Source: Anoplolepis gracilipes (taxonomy: Eukaryota; Arthropoda; Insecta; Hymenoptera; Formicidae). Taken from it: DNA of 64,000 bases. Positions 40,091-53,000 of the stretch are shown here, one piece after another. Location: the NCBI RefSeq assembly GCF_047496725.1, contig NC_132977.1:9771501-9835500 (forward strand), written 5' to 3'. A program made the position numbers and the translations under genes. Under the pieces are notes generated by a model, which did no database searches, was not told the DNA's origin, and saw only the letters and a program-made list of their open reading frames with translations. Position 1 is the first letter of the stretch; every line of letters starts with the position of its first letter.

Positions 40091-40223
40091 AAACTTTCTT
40101 ATTCTGAAAATTAGCAGTGCTGGATTCGAGTGAATTAACTATGAAATTCAAATATTATACACATATATGTGACACATAAATATTTACATTATATACATGC
40201 ATACATGACACTGTGCTCTTGAT

Positions 40224-40405
40224 ATGGAAATTTGTAAGGAAGAAGAAAATTCGAATATCACTTCGGACATTTTATGGCTAGCATTCAATATAGATTATCT
40301 CAAAACTATCAGCGAAGAAACGTCAAAGTCGAAGAAAATTTCGACCAGGGAAAGTCAGTTTCACTCCTTCAGCAATTGAGTAAAACTGATTTTAAAACTT
40401 ACAGG
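40224..40405 (+). other. Coding-like segment of unknown status
   Basis: A region of higher complexity within AT-rich flanks, open in two forward frames: ATG 40,224 for 51 codons (TGA 40,377), and another from 40,274 running to a possible donor (CTTACAG/GTACAA near 40,405). It resembles no family I know. It may be a decayed exon lying between the two duplicated flanks. Confidence 0.25.
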
Positions 40406-40910
40406 TACAAAATTATTTTTAAAAGCAAATCAAATTTATATCGTTTTTCGAATAATACGATTGAAATAAATGTTCACTACAAGTCTCTTCTCTGATCTTT
40501 TTTTTTAAACTCTTCTATTTTATGTATTTCAAGGAATAGATATTGAATCTACACGAAAAACAATTATGATTGTGCTTATGATTTTAATTAATTTGATGGC
40601 TTTATAGAACTAAATATTTACATGTATATAAAATACATGTTTATCATAGCAATATAGCGTGTTTGTATATATAAAATTATTGTATTAAAATACATTTATA
40701 AAATAAAAAGATTAAAAAACATTTTTTCCAATAAAAAATATTAAATGCAATAATACACGAGTTTCAAAAAAATCAGAAAGAAGAGCCTTATAACATTTAT
40801 TTTGGTTTTTCAACCAATTTTGCAATTTATACATAATATGAATATTTATAATCTAGAATGTTTCAATTTTTAAATTATGACTTACATTATATATATATAT
40901 TTGTATGTAG

Positions 40911-40976
40911 GTGGTATAGGTAAAATTCCTTCACATCTAACGACTTCACCTTCAGTTACACCTTTGAGTGTTTAAT
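40911..40976 (+). pseudogene. Probable degenerate copy of RNF146 exon 4
   Basis: After a TATGTAG acceptor, the phase used by RNF146 exon 4 gives GGIGKIPSHLTTSPSVTPLSV and a stop. Exon 4 of RNF146 begins GTGDGTNTPIPPSNTPQTPA, and the Gly/Pro/Thr pattern is similar. It lies upstream of the second flank copy, as expected if the 3' end of the gene was duplicated with its flank. Resemblance is short and by eye only. Confidence 0.35.
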
Positions 40977-41376
40977 TTGCTAAACATTTAATGCATTCAG
41001 ATGGACATCATGTGGTATTATCAACGTTGATCGTCATTCAGTGAACATGCCTTCCAGCGAGCACTATAAGTGCTATAGATCCTAGAAAAGATACAAAGTC
41101 CTTGAGTAATAAAAATTACCAGTTAAACTAGTAAATAGATAATTTTTTTTAATGTGAATCACAGTGTTCAATTATTCTGAATAGGAATGGTAATCTGAAG
41201 GTGATTACATTAAATAATGGCTGTAGAAGTTTGTAACTTTTTTGACATCAAGCAAGATGTTACAATGAAAAATTACAAACAGAAATTCTGAATGTGTAAA
41301 AAACAGTCTCATTATCTTGACATTTATAAGCAAACTATGATTAAAAGTTTATCATAAGCATCACATTCGTGGCCCA

Positions 41377-41541
41377 ATGTCCATAGATGGATTCGCTGGT
41401 TGGTAGAAACATGCCAAATGAATCAACTTGCATTTGACAGGTTTCAATTATAAACTTTAATGAAATGTAAAATTTCTAATTGAAACCTGTTAAATACAAC
41501 TTGGCATGCTTCTACCAACCAATGAATCCATCCATGGACAT
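41377..41541. mobile_element. Foldback (palindromic) element, about 165 bp
   Basis: Two arms of about 65-75 bases are inverted copies (left ATGTCCATAGATGGATTC, right in reverse ATGTCCATGGATGGATTC, both continuing through GGTTGGTAGAA.CATGCCAA to CAGGTTTCAATTA) around a loop of about 30 bases. No frame inside. Most likely a MITE or foldback element; target-site duplication is not clear. Confidence 0.65.
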
Positions 41542-41554
41542 AATCATAAAGTAT

Positions 41555-42690
41555 GATATTATAATCTTAAAATGTAATAAAGTTTCTAATAAAAATGTAC
41601 ATTAATGGCTTAGAAAAGTCTGTGAAAAAGAGAACAATGGAAAAGAAATGGTTATCTATTTAATCTTATGAAAATCAAGTGCAATGTTTAATAAACATTG
41701 CTAGTTTTGGATATATCTTATAATCTTCAATGTGTAAAACTCAAATTATCATCTTGTATTACACATTGAGCTACATTTTTTCAATTTATGTAAATTATAT
41801 TCTTTAAATAAAAATAAAGTCAAATACAAAAACCTTGAAAAAATATAAATCAAATATATATTTTATATATAAAATTGTGTATATATATGTATATATACAT
41901 ATACATATATATATATATATACATAAAATTTGATATACAAAAAAATTTTTAAATGAGATGAGTGATAGAATAAATAAGATGATGAAATGGAATAAGATAT
42001 TGCAATAATTTATTTAATACATACAATAAAAAATAAAATTTGAAATTTGTCTTACTTATTTATTAAATAGATGTTGAGATGGAAAAAAAATCGCACTTTG
42101 AATGTTTGAAATATTTAAAAAACAATTGTATATAAGAATAATATATAAGATAAGAATATGTAAAAAGTCAATCTCAAAAATAGAACATAAAAAATAGATA
42201 TATCTTTTGTTTCTGATTTTTATAATTATAATGATATACTTTTTGTATATCAGATAATATTTTTATTTTTATTATTTTTTTCGCTGATCTTTTGGAAATT
42301 TTATTCAATTAATAATATGCGGTCACTATGATTGTTTTCTTAATACTTTCAATATATAATATTAAAATATCTTAACGAAATTTAATTAAAATTTATTTTA
42401 AAAGAAAATATCAAAGAAAGAAATACATACGTATCAATATTTGAGCTGCAAATATTCGTTACATTTCGAAAGCAATTTAAATATAAAGGTGCCTTTTCAT
42501 GCTGACGCTCGACGCTCATTTTCAGCGTCAAAAGACATCACGTGACCAAAAATAAAAATACCAATTCGTCAATTTTGATCACGTGATCTGTTTTGACGCC
42601 AAAAATGAGCGTCGAGCGTCAACATGAAAAGGCACCTTAATCGTTGATTACAGTTTGTAAAATGACTAACAGCAAAACATAAAAGTTTCT
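41555..42690. repeat. Duplicated RNF146 3' flank, distal copy
   Basis: Direct-orientation relative of 39,290-40,090, carrying the same AATAAA region. It is longer mainly because of AT-rich expansions and the 151-bp element at 42,487. Confidence 0.7.
42487..42637. mobile_element. Tourist/Harbinger-like MITE with 3-bp target duplication
   Basis: Arms of about 65 bases form a near-perfect inverted repeat beginning AGGTGCCTTTTCATG and including GACGCTCGACGCTCATTT, with a loop of about 25 bases. Each end is flanked by TAA, matching the TWA target duplication of PIF/Harbinger MITEs. There is no open frame. The homologous position in the proximal flank copy lacks it. Confidence 0.75.
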
Positions 42691-43135
42691 ATTTCATAAT
42701 AATTTAATTTTACTAATACAGTAATAGAAATTTTTTAATTATCCTGTTGGCAATCCTGCAAGTTACTCAACAATTACAATTGATAAATACATACCGTAAA
42801 AAACAGATACAAGCAAGTTTTTCATTTGTAGTTGTGCATTTGATCTACAGAAAAAAAAACAAAAGAAAATAATTCTTTTATTAAAATATCCAGTATCTCT
42901 CTCTACAGAGATATCTGAATAAAATTACAAAACTGCTATTTAGAGTATAATATCGTATGTTAATCGATTAAAAATTCTTTTTACTACAGTATTTTGATCC
43001 ATTAATTCATTACTAATAAAATCGTTTCAAATCGCTTGAATTTAGCGCGCTTTTTATGTATAAATCTATAGCGAAAAGTTTTTTCCCGCGAAACAACACA
43101 AAGGATTACGTCCGATAGTGGTATCTGGCATCTGG

Positions 43136-43138
43136 AGA

Positions 43139-43201
<63 letters not shown>
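43136..43201. repeat. (AT)n microsatellite
   Basis: About 30 TA units interrupted once by TATG, upstream of the tudor leader. Frames across it are artefacts. Confidence 0.95.
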
Positions 43202-43203
<2 letters not shown>

Positions 43204-43900
43204 CTTTTGAAGTGTAATATGAGCTGCAAATGAAATACGAGAGAAGCCGTGTTGTTGATGACACAGAAAGAGATTGAAGGAAGCGAAGAAGAAGGCAAGG
43301 CGTGAGTGAGAAATTTACATATTGTATTTTAGGTGATTGCATTTTTTACCTCGTATCATTCGTCGAAAGTTTATGGTAGCGTCGACGATGTGTATATACT
43401 ATGTACATAAATATTTTCGGGGGTCGGCAACAAGGACAAAATTGTTTGTTTCAACGATTGACACGATTCTTAGAGATTCGAGAACGTGAGTTTATCGAAA
43501 AACGTAAGAAATCACGGTTACAAGAATCGTGGAAAAGAGTTATATTGTTTCGCGTCTTGTTTTACGAATCGAACGGACATAAGGAATAAAATCATAAAAA
43601 ATTGGAATTAAATTATGAACAATTAAAAATTCGCCAACTCGATCTCAGGCAAAGTTGTTCGGTCACTGTCCTATTTTCCGATTACGTAAATTGCATGTAC
43701 ATAATTAATACTGCGAACGTCTGTAACCTAATTTCATTCAAGTAGTTGGGACAAACGGTTTTAATTGATCCATATTAATTAAGATATCTGTTATATGTTG
43801 CAGATTGATGAAGAACGAATCGCACGTTTGAACGAGCCATTATATGCAAAAAAAAAAAAAAAAGAACGAGAATTGATTCAACTAAAAAGTGTGAATCAAA
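43202..43900 (+). promoter_or_regulatory. Probable tudor promoter and 5' leader
   Basis: A donor (AGAAC/GTGAGT, exon end 43,485) and an acceptor (ATGTTGCAG, exon start 43,804) define a likely leader intron. The leader then has a short uORF from ATG 43,808 and another from ATG 43,844 that passes through a 16-base A run and stops at 43,876, before the main ATG at 43,901 (AAAATGG context). The promoter itself is not pinpointed. Confidence 0.4.
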
Positions 43901-46900
43901 ATGGCACAGCATTCGCAATCGTCGTCCTTTGAAAGTGTCATTTTTGTCACTTATGTTGAGGCTGATGATGTGAACTTAAGGATCTGGGGTCAACTAGATA
44001 AGCAGGCTGTTACTTCCGTAGAGCAATACATCTACCCTTTGACAGAACGATTTAATCAGGGATATGGTTGCCCTTCCAAGTCTAACAGACTAACTATTGG
44101 TGCATTTTGCTGCGCCAGATTCCAGTCCGATGGCTATTTTCGGGCAAAAATACTTGGCATACGTCCCGATGGCATGATCGTTGTACAATTTATTGACTAT
44201 GGCAATGTAGAGGTCTTACCACCAAACGAGATTCATTTGTGGGATAGCATACGTGAAACGGAACCTCTGCGAACGTATCCACCAATGGCAGTAGAATTTA
44301 CGTTGATGGACGTGTTACCTCTAAATGGTGTTTGGGATAATGGAATAGTCGAATCAATTAGAAAAACCTTGTGTTACAATGAGTATAGAGCTCTTCTTTA
44401 TATGTTGAATAATCGCTATTTCATAAAATTGTGGTACAATAATGAGGAGTTTAGTGAACTATTGGTGAAGCAACACATGGCTATACCAAATACTGTCAAA
44501 TCAACTATTATACCCGACATGTTTAGGTATATTTTTTATATTTAACTTTTTTTAACATTTTTATATCTTATAATTATCTAATTAATTATTAATTATTTAT
44601 TTTTTTTTTTTTAGACCAAAACCTGTACTACAACTTCAAATGCCAGTGTATCAACAACAAAATAAAAACAATATGAATAACTGTGCAACAATACCAATAA
44701 TGCAGAATCCAAATATGAATCATAATGCCAATGTACAAGCGTTCCATAAGCCTTTTCCAACTGATATGACTCAACATAAACTTGCTGATCAACGACCTTC
44801 GCCGCGGCCTGTTCAAGAAGCACTCGTATTCAAATCTCGAGTATTAGATGTAAATTCACGATATCGAGTGTTAATATCACATGTGGAAGATGGCCCACAA
44901 AAGTTTTCTGTACAAGTTGAAAACACACAAGCTATATTGAGTCAACTGATGGACGAGATAAACAGTCATCCAAAACTTCCATTGCAAGAACCACCATTAC
45001 CAGGATCAGTTTGCTTAGGACGATACACGGAAAATGAAGAAAATGGAGTATTATGTCGGGCAGTTGTAATGTCCGTGATGGAACATAAATGCAAATTGTA
45101 TTATGTTGATTTTGGTCATACAGAAGTTTTACCATATACAGATATCTTCCAATTGCCACCTGAATACATTAATCCTAAAGTGCTTTCCATTAGATTCACA
45201 TTAAGTGGCCTAAGGGAACTCAACATTACACAAGAAATGAAAGCATACTTTAAAGAACTAGTATACAGAAAATTACTTATTCTACATGTTCGTCCGCCAG
45301 AAGGACCACCATTGATTCAATATGGTGACTTGTATGATGACAATGGCATGAACATAAAAGATATGTTAAAAAAAGTATTCCCAGCACCTTCTGCAACAAT
45401 ATCGATAACGTATTCGTATCCGCAATTACAACGATTATCGAAAGGTGTTCAAGAAGTTGTACATGTTTCTTATGTAGAGTCATGTAAGAAATTCTTTGTG
45501 CAACTTGACAGTGGGATAAAGTCTCTCGACTCGATAATGCAAGGCCTAGCACAATATGCTAAAATGGCATCTGTTTTGAATGTGGCACAGCTAGAAGAGG
45601 GGTTACCTTGTGCAGCTCTATATGATTCACAATGGTAAGCTTAAAACAACGTTTAAGACATTCTTCGTCATTAATTTCTTATTTATTGAATTAGTCTTAT
45701 AAATTAATAATAATTTTTTTTCCAGGTATCGTGCACAAATTCTTAGTGTTACTGGAGACAAAGTTAAAGTGATATATGTTGATTATGGAAATGAGGAGGT
45801 ATTATCCATAGTATCTCTTCGTGTAATTCATGATAGTTTAGTGACAAGTTTGCCAGCACAAGCTATAAAGTGTGCATTAAATGGTTATGAGGTGCTTTCA
45901 TCAGATCAAGAAGTCTTCAATTATTTCGAAAGACTGACGCTCGAGAAACGTTTTCATATGAAAGTAGTTGCTGCACAATCTAAAGGCCTATTAGTTGATT
46001 TATTCGAACTTGATACAATGCAAAGTATTCATCGTCAGCTGATAAACAATTTATTTTCTGATAAAAATTCTGCCAGTTCAGTAAATGGAGACGTTCAACA
46101 TTCTATCAAACCAATAAATAATTTCCAAAGGTAAGAAAAAGTATTGTTATTACTTTTAAAAATTATAAAACATTTCTAACAATTTTTACAATTGTAACAA
46201 TATGTTCAATTGTAACAATATTTACAAATAAAAATTCACTTTAACGTCAGAAGTAGAACAATAAAAGATGCAATTTTTATTGCATCACAGGTCTTGTATG
46301 AAAATCCAAGCAAATTTGATTCAAGGACAGAAATTAAAAAATATAAATACAACACGATAAACATAATGATAACATAATACTTTTTTTAGCTTTTTAATAT
46401 AACATGGTTGACAAAAAAGATTAATTATTTATGTAAATCATAATTATATTTTTATTATTTGTAGTAACTATTAGTATTTTTCTGATAAACATTTGTTGCA
46501 ACATTCTTATTACAATATTCTATAAAAATTAGCTTTAAAAAAATATATGTTAGCAAATAGCAGCATTTTATGACATGATCTACTTGCTATGCTATATGCT
46601 ACATAATTTTATGTTGCAGTAAATTTTATATTCTAATTTATCAATTTTTAATTTCAATGATTCATTTTTGCATGTATAAATGTTATGCATAAATGGATAC
46701 TGAATAATTCTAATATTGCATGATTATATCATGTCTTTTCTATTATATCGCCCTGTTATCAATTATTATTTTACTATAATGTTGTATTTTTTTCTTTTTT
46801 TTTTACAGGGGAGATAAAGACCGATATAATAAAAAAAATAACATTGATACTTGGAATCGTAACCAAAATGCTAAATCTTGTCAAGATAACAAATCAAATT

Positions 46901-49900
46901 CCTGGAAAGATGAATGGTCTCAAGAGAAACAATATGATAATAGACATGATAGATCCGGCGTTTATTCTCATCGTGATGGTTCACAGAATGATCGATTTAT
47001 TAAAAACGAAACTGCATACAATAGACCTGGCAGAGATAGATCATATAAAAAACATGATAAAAGTGAAACAAATACATTCAACAGAGGATTTAATAGAGAA
47101 ACCTCGCGAAATGGTGGAAATAAATTCAATGATAACGAACGGAGATATAATCGTAATAATTTCGATAAAGCATGCAGCGACAAGGATTCAGATACTTCGT
47201 CTAAAGGTAGCGCTAAACGCGGGAAAGGCAGTTTTAACCGTGATGGTTTTAACAATGGACGAGAAGAGAGCTATGACAGTGGAGTGTCAGGTAGCGCTAA
47301 ACGCGGGAAAGGCAGTTTTAGCCGTGATGGTTTTAATAATGGACGAGAAGAGAGCTATGACAGTGGAGTGTCAGGCAGATTGCAAACTGGAAAGTGGAAT
47401 GATAGAAAACCATCGACTCGTAAGCCTAGCTACAAAAATGGAAAATTCACTGGTATTTAACATTTAATTTATAATTATATAATACTTTATCTCTCTCTGT
47501 ATAATATGAATTTTTACTTAACAATTTTTATTAAACATAGGTGACTATAATGAAAAATTTAAGGATGAGGAGAATAATACAAACAATATTGTACATGATC
47601 AGGTAATAAAATATTAATTAATGTTGTGAATTAACTAGCATTATGAATGTATTTACATTTGAGACTCTTTATCAAACACATTACATATACATATATATCA
47701 TTTACAGATAAACGTTTGTGAATCGTGGGATACAGATAATGTTGATAAAACGCTGCAGAACAATAAAGTTGCTAATAGAGAATCCCGAATTTCATCGATA
47801 AATGTTACTCTTGGCTCTATAAAAACTTGTGAAGTAGTATTTACCAACACACCATTGGACTTCTTTGTTCAAATAAATCCTGATTGCTTAGAATTAGACA
47901 CTATCATGGAAAATATAGCTGCAACTTACGAAAATGGTGGAGAAACAATGCAAGCTTCTGAGATACAATGTGGTATATATTGTATCGCTCAATACTCGGA
48001 AGATTTTAAGTGGTACAGAGTACTAATCAAATCTGTAGAAGAAAATAGTGCAACTGTAGAATTTGTTGATTATGGAAACACAGAATCAGTCGACTTTACG
48101 AAAATTAAAGTCATTCAGAAAGAATTTCTGGAACTGCCAATGCAAGCAGTGCATTGTAAATTACTTGGATTGACCAGTGTTAAGGAAAACGAATATGCGA
48201 TTTTCTCGGAAAATGTCGAAGGAAAATTATTAGAGGTAGAATTTGTTGCCGAAAAAAATGAAGTATATGAAGTACTGTTGCGTGAGATTATTAATGACAT
48301 ACCAAACACTAATTATATAAATGAAGAATTTTGTAAAATAGAAGATTTAGTAAAAACAAAAGAAACTTCGGAGACTAAAAAAACATTTAAATCGACGGAA
48401 AATATACAAGGAGCTCCAGATTATGCTCCCATTGATTCAAAATGGCAAACAATTTTATATGAATCTGAATCTAAATATGATGCTATTGTTACATGGTTCA
48501 TAAATCCTAATAAATTTTATTGTCAACTGTTGAATAAAGAAGCAGAATTTAAAGCAATAATGAGTGAAATTCAGAAAACATATGCTGGTAGAGAACCTGT
48601 AACACATAAACTACAGGTACTTAATTAATGTTTTTAGACACTCGGTTTATTTTATCAAGATTCGTTATATTCATTTTAAATATAAATTTGTAATGTACAT
48701 ATATAGTAAATATAAATATAATTGTTATTTTAGATTGGTTCAGCGGTCATAGCTATATTTTCCGAAGATAGAGCTCTTTATCGAGCAGAAGTTATAAATA
48801 TCAGTGATCAAAAAGATGCATACATAGTTCAATACATAGATTTTGGAAATTGCGCGATCGTAGATTTGCGTAATATATACCCTGTCGAGAAGAAATTCCT
48901 GCAACTGCCTAAATTAGCAGTACAATGTTCCTTGAAAAATATTATATCTAATAATAATTCAGACTGGTCCAAAACTGACAACAATGCGCTCGATAATTGC
49001 TTTAATGCTGACAAGTATGAATGCATCTTGCATGAATTTAATAACAATCAATACATGACTTCTTTAATCTACAATGGACAAGATGTGGGTGATATGTTAG
49101 TACAGAAAAATATTGCGGCCTTTGCTACAAAAACTTCAGTCGAAACAATCTGTGGTAAAGATAATTTTAAAATCCATCCAAAAAATCGCGCGAGATATCT
49201 TATTTTTATAATAAAGTTATATATTGTAGATAACATTAAATATTAAAAATATTAATATTAAATATATTTAATAATAAAATTAAAAACATAGATTACACAC
49301 ATAGATTTAACATTTATATCTTTTGTATTTTGGTTGCAGAAGCTGACACCAAAATGAAAATGCTCAATGATATAGAGAGAGTGGACATAAGTCTTTTTAG
49401 TGGTCAAATTCTCAAAATGAAAATTTCTAATGTTGAAGATATAACACTGTTTCATGTCCAGCTTCTATCAGCTTCAAAATATGAAGCTATTATCCACAAA
49501 TACATGGCTGATAAAAATACAGAGGTATCATTTAGCTTAAATACATCTGACAACAAATCACAAATTGCTATCAAATATAAATTATATATTAATCATAAAT
49601 GTTACAAAAAAATTAAAGTAATTTTATTAAATGTGCATCGAAAACAAAAAATTAAAACATTAAAAAGTATAACAGAGTTTCATAGGCAAAGCATCAGCAA
49701 AATGTTTTTGCTTTATGATATTGCTTTTAAACCTAAATGTCTACAAATCTATTCAACCTATTATCCTTCAATTTTCCATTTTCTAACAAATTTAAACTAA
49801 CAACTCGTCTTAATAACAAACTGTCTTAGCATCTGCTGTCACATAATAATTATAAAAATAATAAAAATTTAATCTCTAATCAATTTTTTTAAAAGAAGAA

Positions 49901-49937
49901 ATTTTGAAAGAAAAATCTGAATAAATTCAATATCTTT

Positions 49938-50001
<64 letters not shown>

Positions 50002-53000
50002 CATCATATATATACAAATGTTTTGGACATATATTCTTAGATTTACACATTACAATATGGCAAATACCTATAATATTTAAGATCAGTGTATGAAATTTTA
50101 TCCCAAATTATATGAAAAAATGTCAAGTCATTAAAATATGCAATTAATTTCGAGGACTGATGTAAATGTGATTGGTATTATGTATTTGTTTAATCAAGTA
50201 ACAAAGTTCATAATATCTTTCATAAATCGAATCATGCTTCTTCGAAATTCTAACAATTTCATGAAAAACATCTTTAATCTTATTGCACGATGTATGGTAT
50301 TAACAGCTAAATAATAATCGATTATAATATTATTCTCATGAATGTTTCATTTTTCTGTCATAATATTTAAATTTCAGTAAGTTAACTAAAGTCATAATAA
50401 TTTAATATTAAAATAACACCTTGTCACTTATTTTAATATACATATAGTTTATCACATGAATTCAAACAAGTTATATTGATAAAAAAAAAGTTATGATAAT
50501 GTTAGGTGATGCCGCGATTATCAACCGGCGAGATATGTCTTGACGCGGGCTGTCTAATCAATGCAAATGGAACATGGAAACGAGCTGTAGTAATTAATTG
50601 TTCACGGTCCAACGAATTTTATGTAAAACTCATTGATACCGGAATGTGTCAAAAGATCCTGGATGGTGTGAGTTAGATATTCAATCAGATGTTTATAAAA
50701 ACCTTTTATAAAAATCTTCTCGACTTTAAAATGCGAGTTAATACCATACATCGTTATCACGTGAGCTCGTGATATATTAAATTGATTGATTAAAAAAATT
50801 TATAATTTTATATACTTCTATTTTTTAATATAACATAATAATCTAGGTTTTAGCTTTACCTGGAGAACTTGCCATCATGCAGAATCAAGCGTTAGAATGC
50901 TCTCTGCAAAATGTAACAGCGTCATCCGATGCAAATAAACGATTGAAAGAGCTTGAAGGAAAAGAACTACTGGTTATGGTAGAAGAAGTCAATAATAGCA
51001 GGTTTATATATTTGCTTATAATGATTGCAAATATAAAACTATGAAATTTTAATTTTTAAATGTTAATATCTTTTGTTTATATAGACTTATCGTAAAACTT
51101 TATGATCTCTTTGGCAATGGAATAATGAATATGGAAGAAAAAGTGGAAAAGATATCACCCATATGTTCACTGCCCATTCTAAGTTCCACTTATAAGGTAT
51201 TTGTTTCGTATCTGGAGAATTCTACCAATATCTGGTTGCAACGGTGCGCAGAGGTGGAGCTCGAAGCAAGATTGTTGAAAGACCTTGAAGAATATTACAC
51301 TAATTTTGGGCAAAAATTGAAACCGGAAATGCACCTATTGTGCGCGGCCAAAAGTTTGGAGGACGGAAATTGGTATAGAGGAAGAATCGTCAGCCATACC
51401 GAAACAACTGCCTGTGTACATTATATTGATTATGGGAATACCGAGGAAATTGCTCTGGAATCGATCATGACTTTAGAACCGCAGTTTTACGAACTTCACC
51501 AATTAGCGATAAATGTATCGTTATCGATAGCTCTTATCGGCACTGAAGCCGAACAGCTAAACCTACTGCACACTCATTTGATGGACAAAGAATTCACCGC
51601 TGTCTTTTATAACGTACACAAAAAGTGGATTGTCGATCTGATCGAAAACGAGGAAAAACTCAGCGATAAATTTCGCTCGTTGAATCTAGTGAGAGAAGAA
51701 CAGGTAACGCCTAAACTATCGGAATCTCAAACTCCCGAAGCATCAACGACCGATAAATTCAATGTATGCGTATCTCACGTTGATTCTCCGAGTCAATTCT
51801 GGTTGCAACGAGTAGATGAGATCACGACTCTCAATGAAAAGCACGAACAACTCCAGTTAGAAGTGTCTAATTTTTCAACAATAGACGATATACTGGAAGA
51901 AGGTACCTTGTGCGCTACTACTTATTCGATCGACAATCTCTGGTATCGCGCCGAGGTATTAGATGCAGACGAGGACATCACAACAGTTCGATTCATAGAC
52001 TATGGCAATACAGATGTTATTAATAATAAGACAGACAATATTCGACAAATACCGGATGCTTGGAGAAACTTAAACAGATTCGCAATGAAATGCAGACTTG
52101 ATGTTATTCCTGTAGATACGGAGGATTGGAACGAATCGACTTGCGAGAGATTCGAGAATTTAGTAACATCTACAGAAACTCTTCAGGCTCTAATAGTAGC
52201 GGATACTATGCCTAAACGTGTAGAGTTGTTCATAAACGACAAGAGCGTCAGCGAGATGTTAGTCGAAGAAAAGCACGCTATTATAATTAATACCGAGCAA
52301 GAGCCGGTGGACGAGATAGTCGATCTCGAACTGGATCCACATTCTGCTTTCGTGTGCCATATCAATTCGCCGAATGAGTTTTGGGTTCAGGAAGAAAAAT
52401 CAGTTGCTGATTTGGAAGTGATGGCGGACAGATTTATAGTCGCTGATATGTTCCCGAAAATCGACGATGTGAAGGAGGATCTACTATGCGTCGCCAAATA
52501 TCCGGAGGACGAACAATGGTACAGAGCGCGCGTAATCTCTCATGATAACAACGGGGACACGCGAGTTATATACATAGACTATGGAAATTCCGCTGTGTCT
52601 ACTGAAATTCGCGCCATTCCAGAAGATCTGGCGAATATATCGCCTCTGTCGCGCAAGTGCTGCTTACAACTACCACCGCAAATCAAGGAATGGTCGCAGC
52701 AAGCTCGCGAAGAATTTGTCAGGTTGGCCGCGGATGGTGCGACTATCTTTCTCCTCGACGTGTTGAAGGACCAAGAAACATCATTGGTAAAGTTAACATT
52801 GGATGGCCAGAACGTCACCGATATACTTGCGAGTATGTGCGAACGACATTCACCAGTTATCGAAGAAAGACTGCCACCATTAGGCGAGGAGAATTCGCCG
52901 AACGTGGTAGTAAGTCATATCAACAGCCCGAACGAGTTTTGGATCCAAGCCGAGAGTAGTATAAGCGAACTGGAAGTGATGTCGGATCGTCTGCGAGACG

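Noticed and set aside
46844..47467. 207-codon forward open frame rich in Ile and Met
   Set aside because: It overlaps tudor exon 4 in another frame. The true frame is fixed by splice phase on both sides (46,130 to 46,809, and 47,452 to 47,541) and gives the RN-rich linker.
49525..49800. Continuation of tudor exon 8 to a stop at 49,800
   Set aside because: A phase-correct donor (GAG/GTATCA) and the next Tudor-like exon at 50,506 fit better. The continuation is Lys/Ile/Asn-rich and has no domain, though intron retention could make a short isoform.
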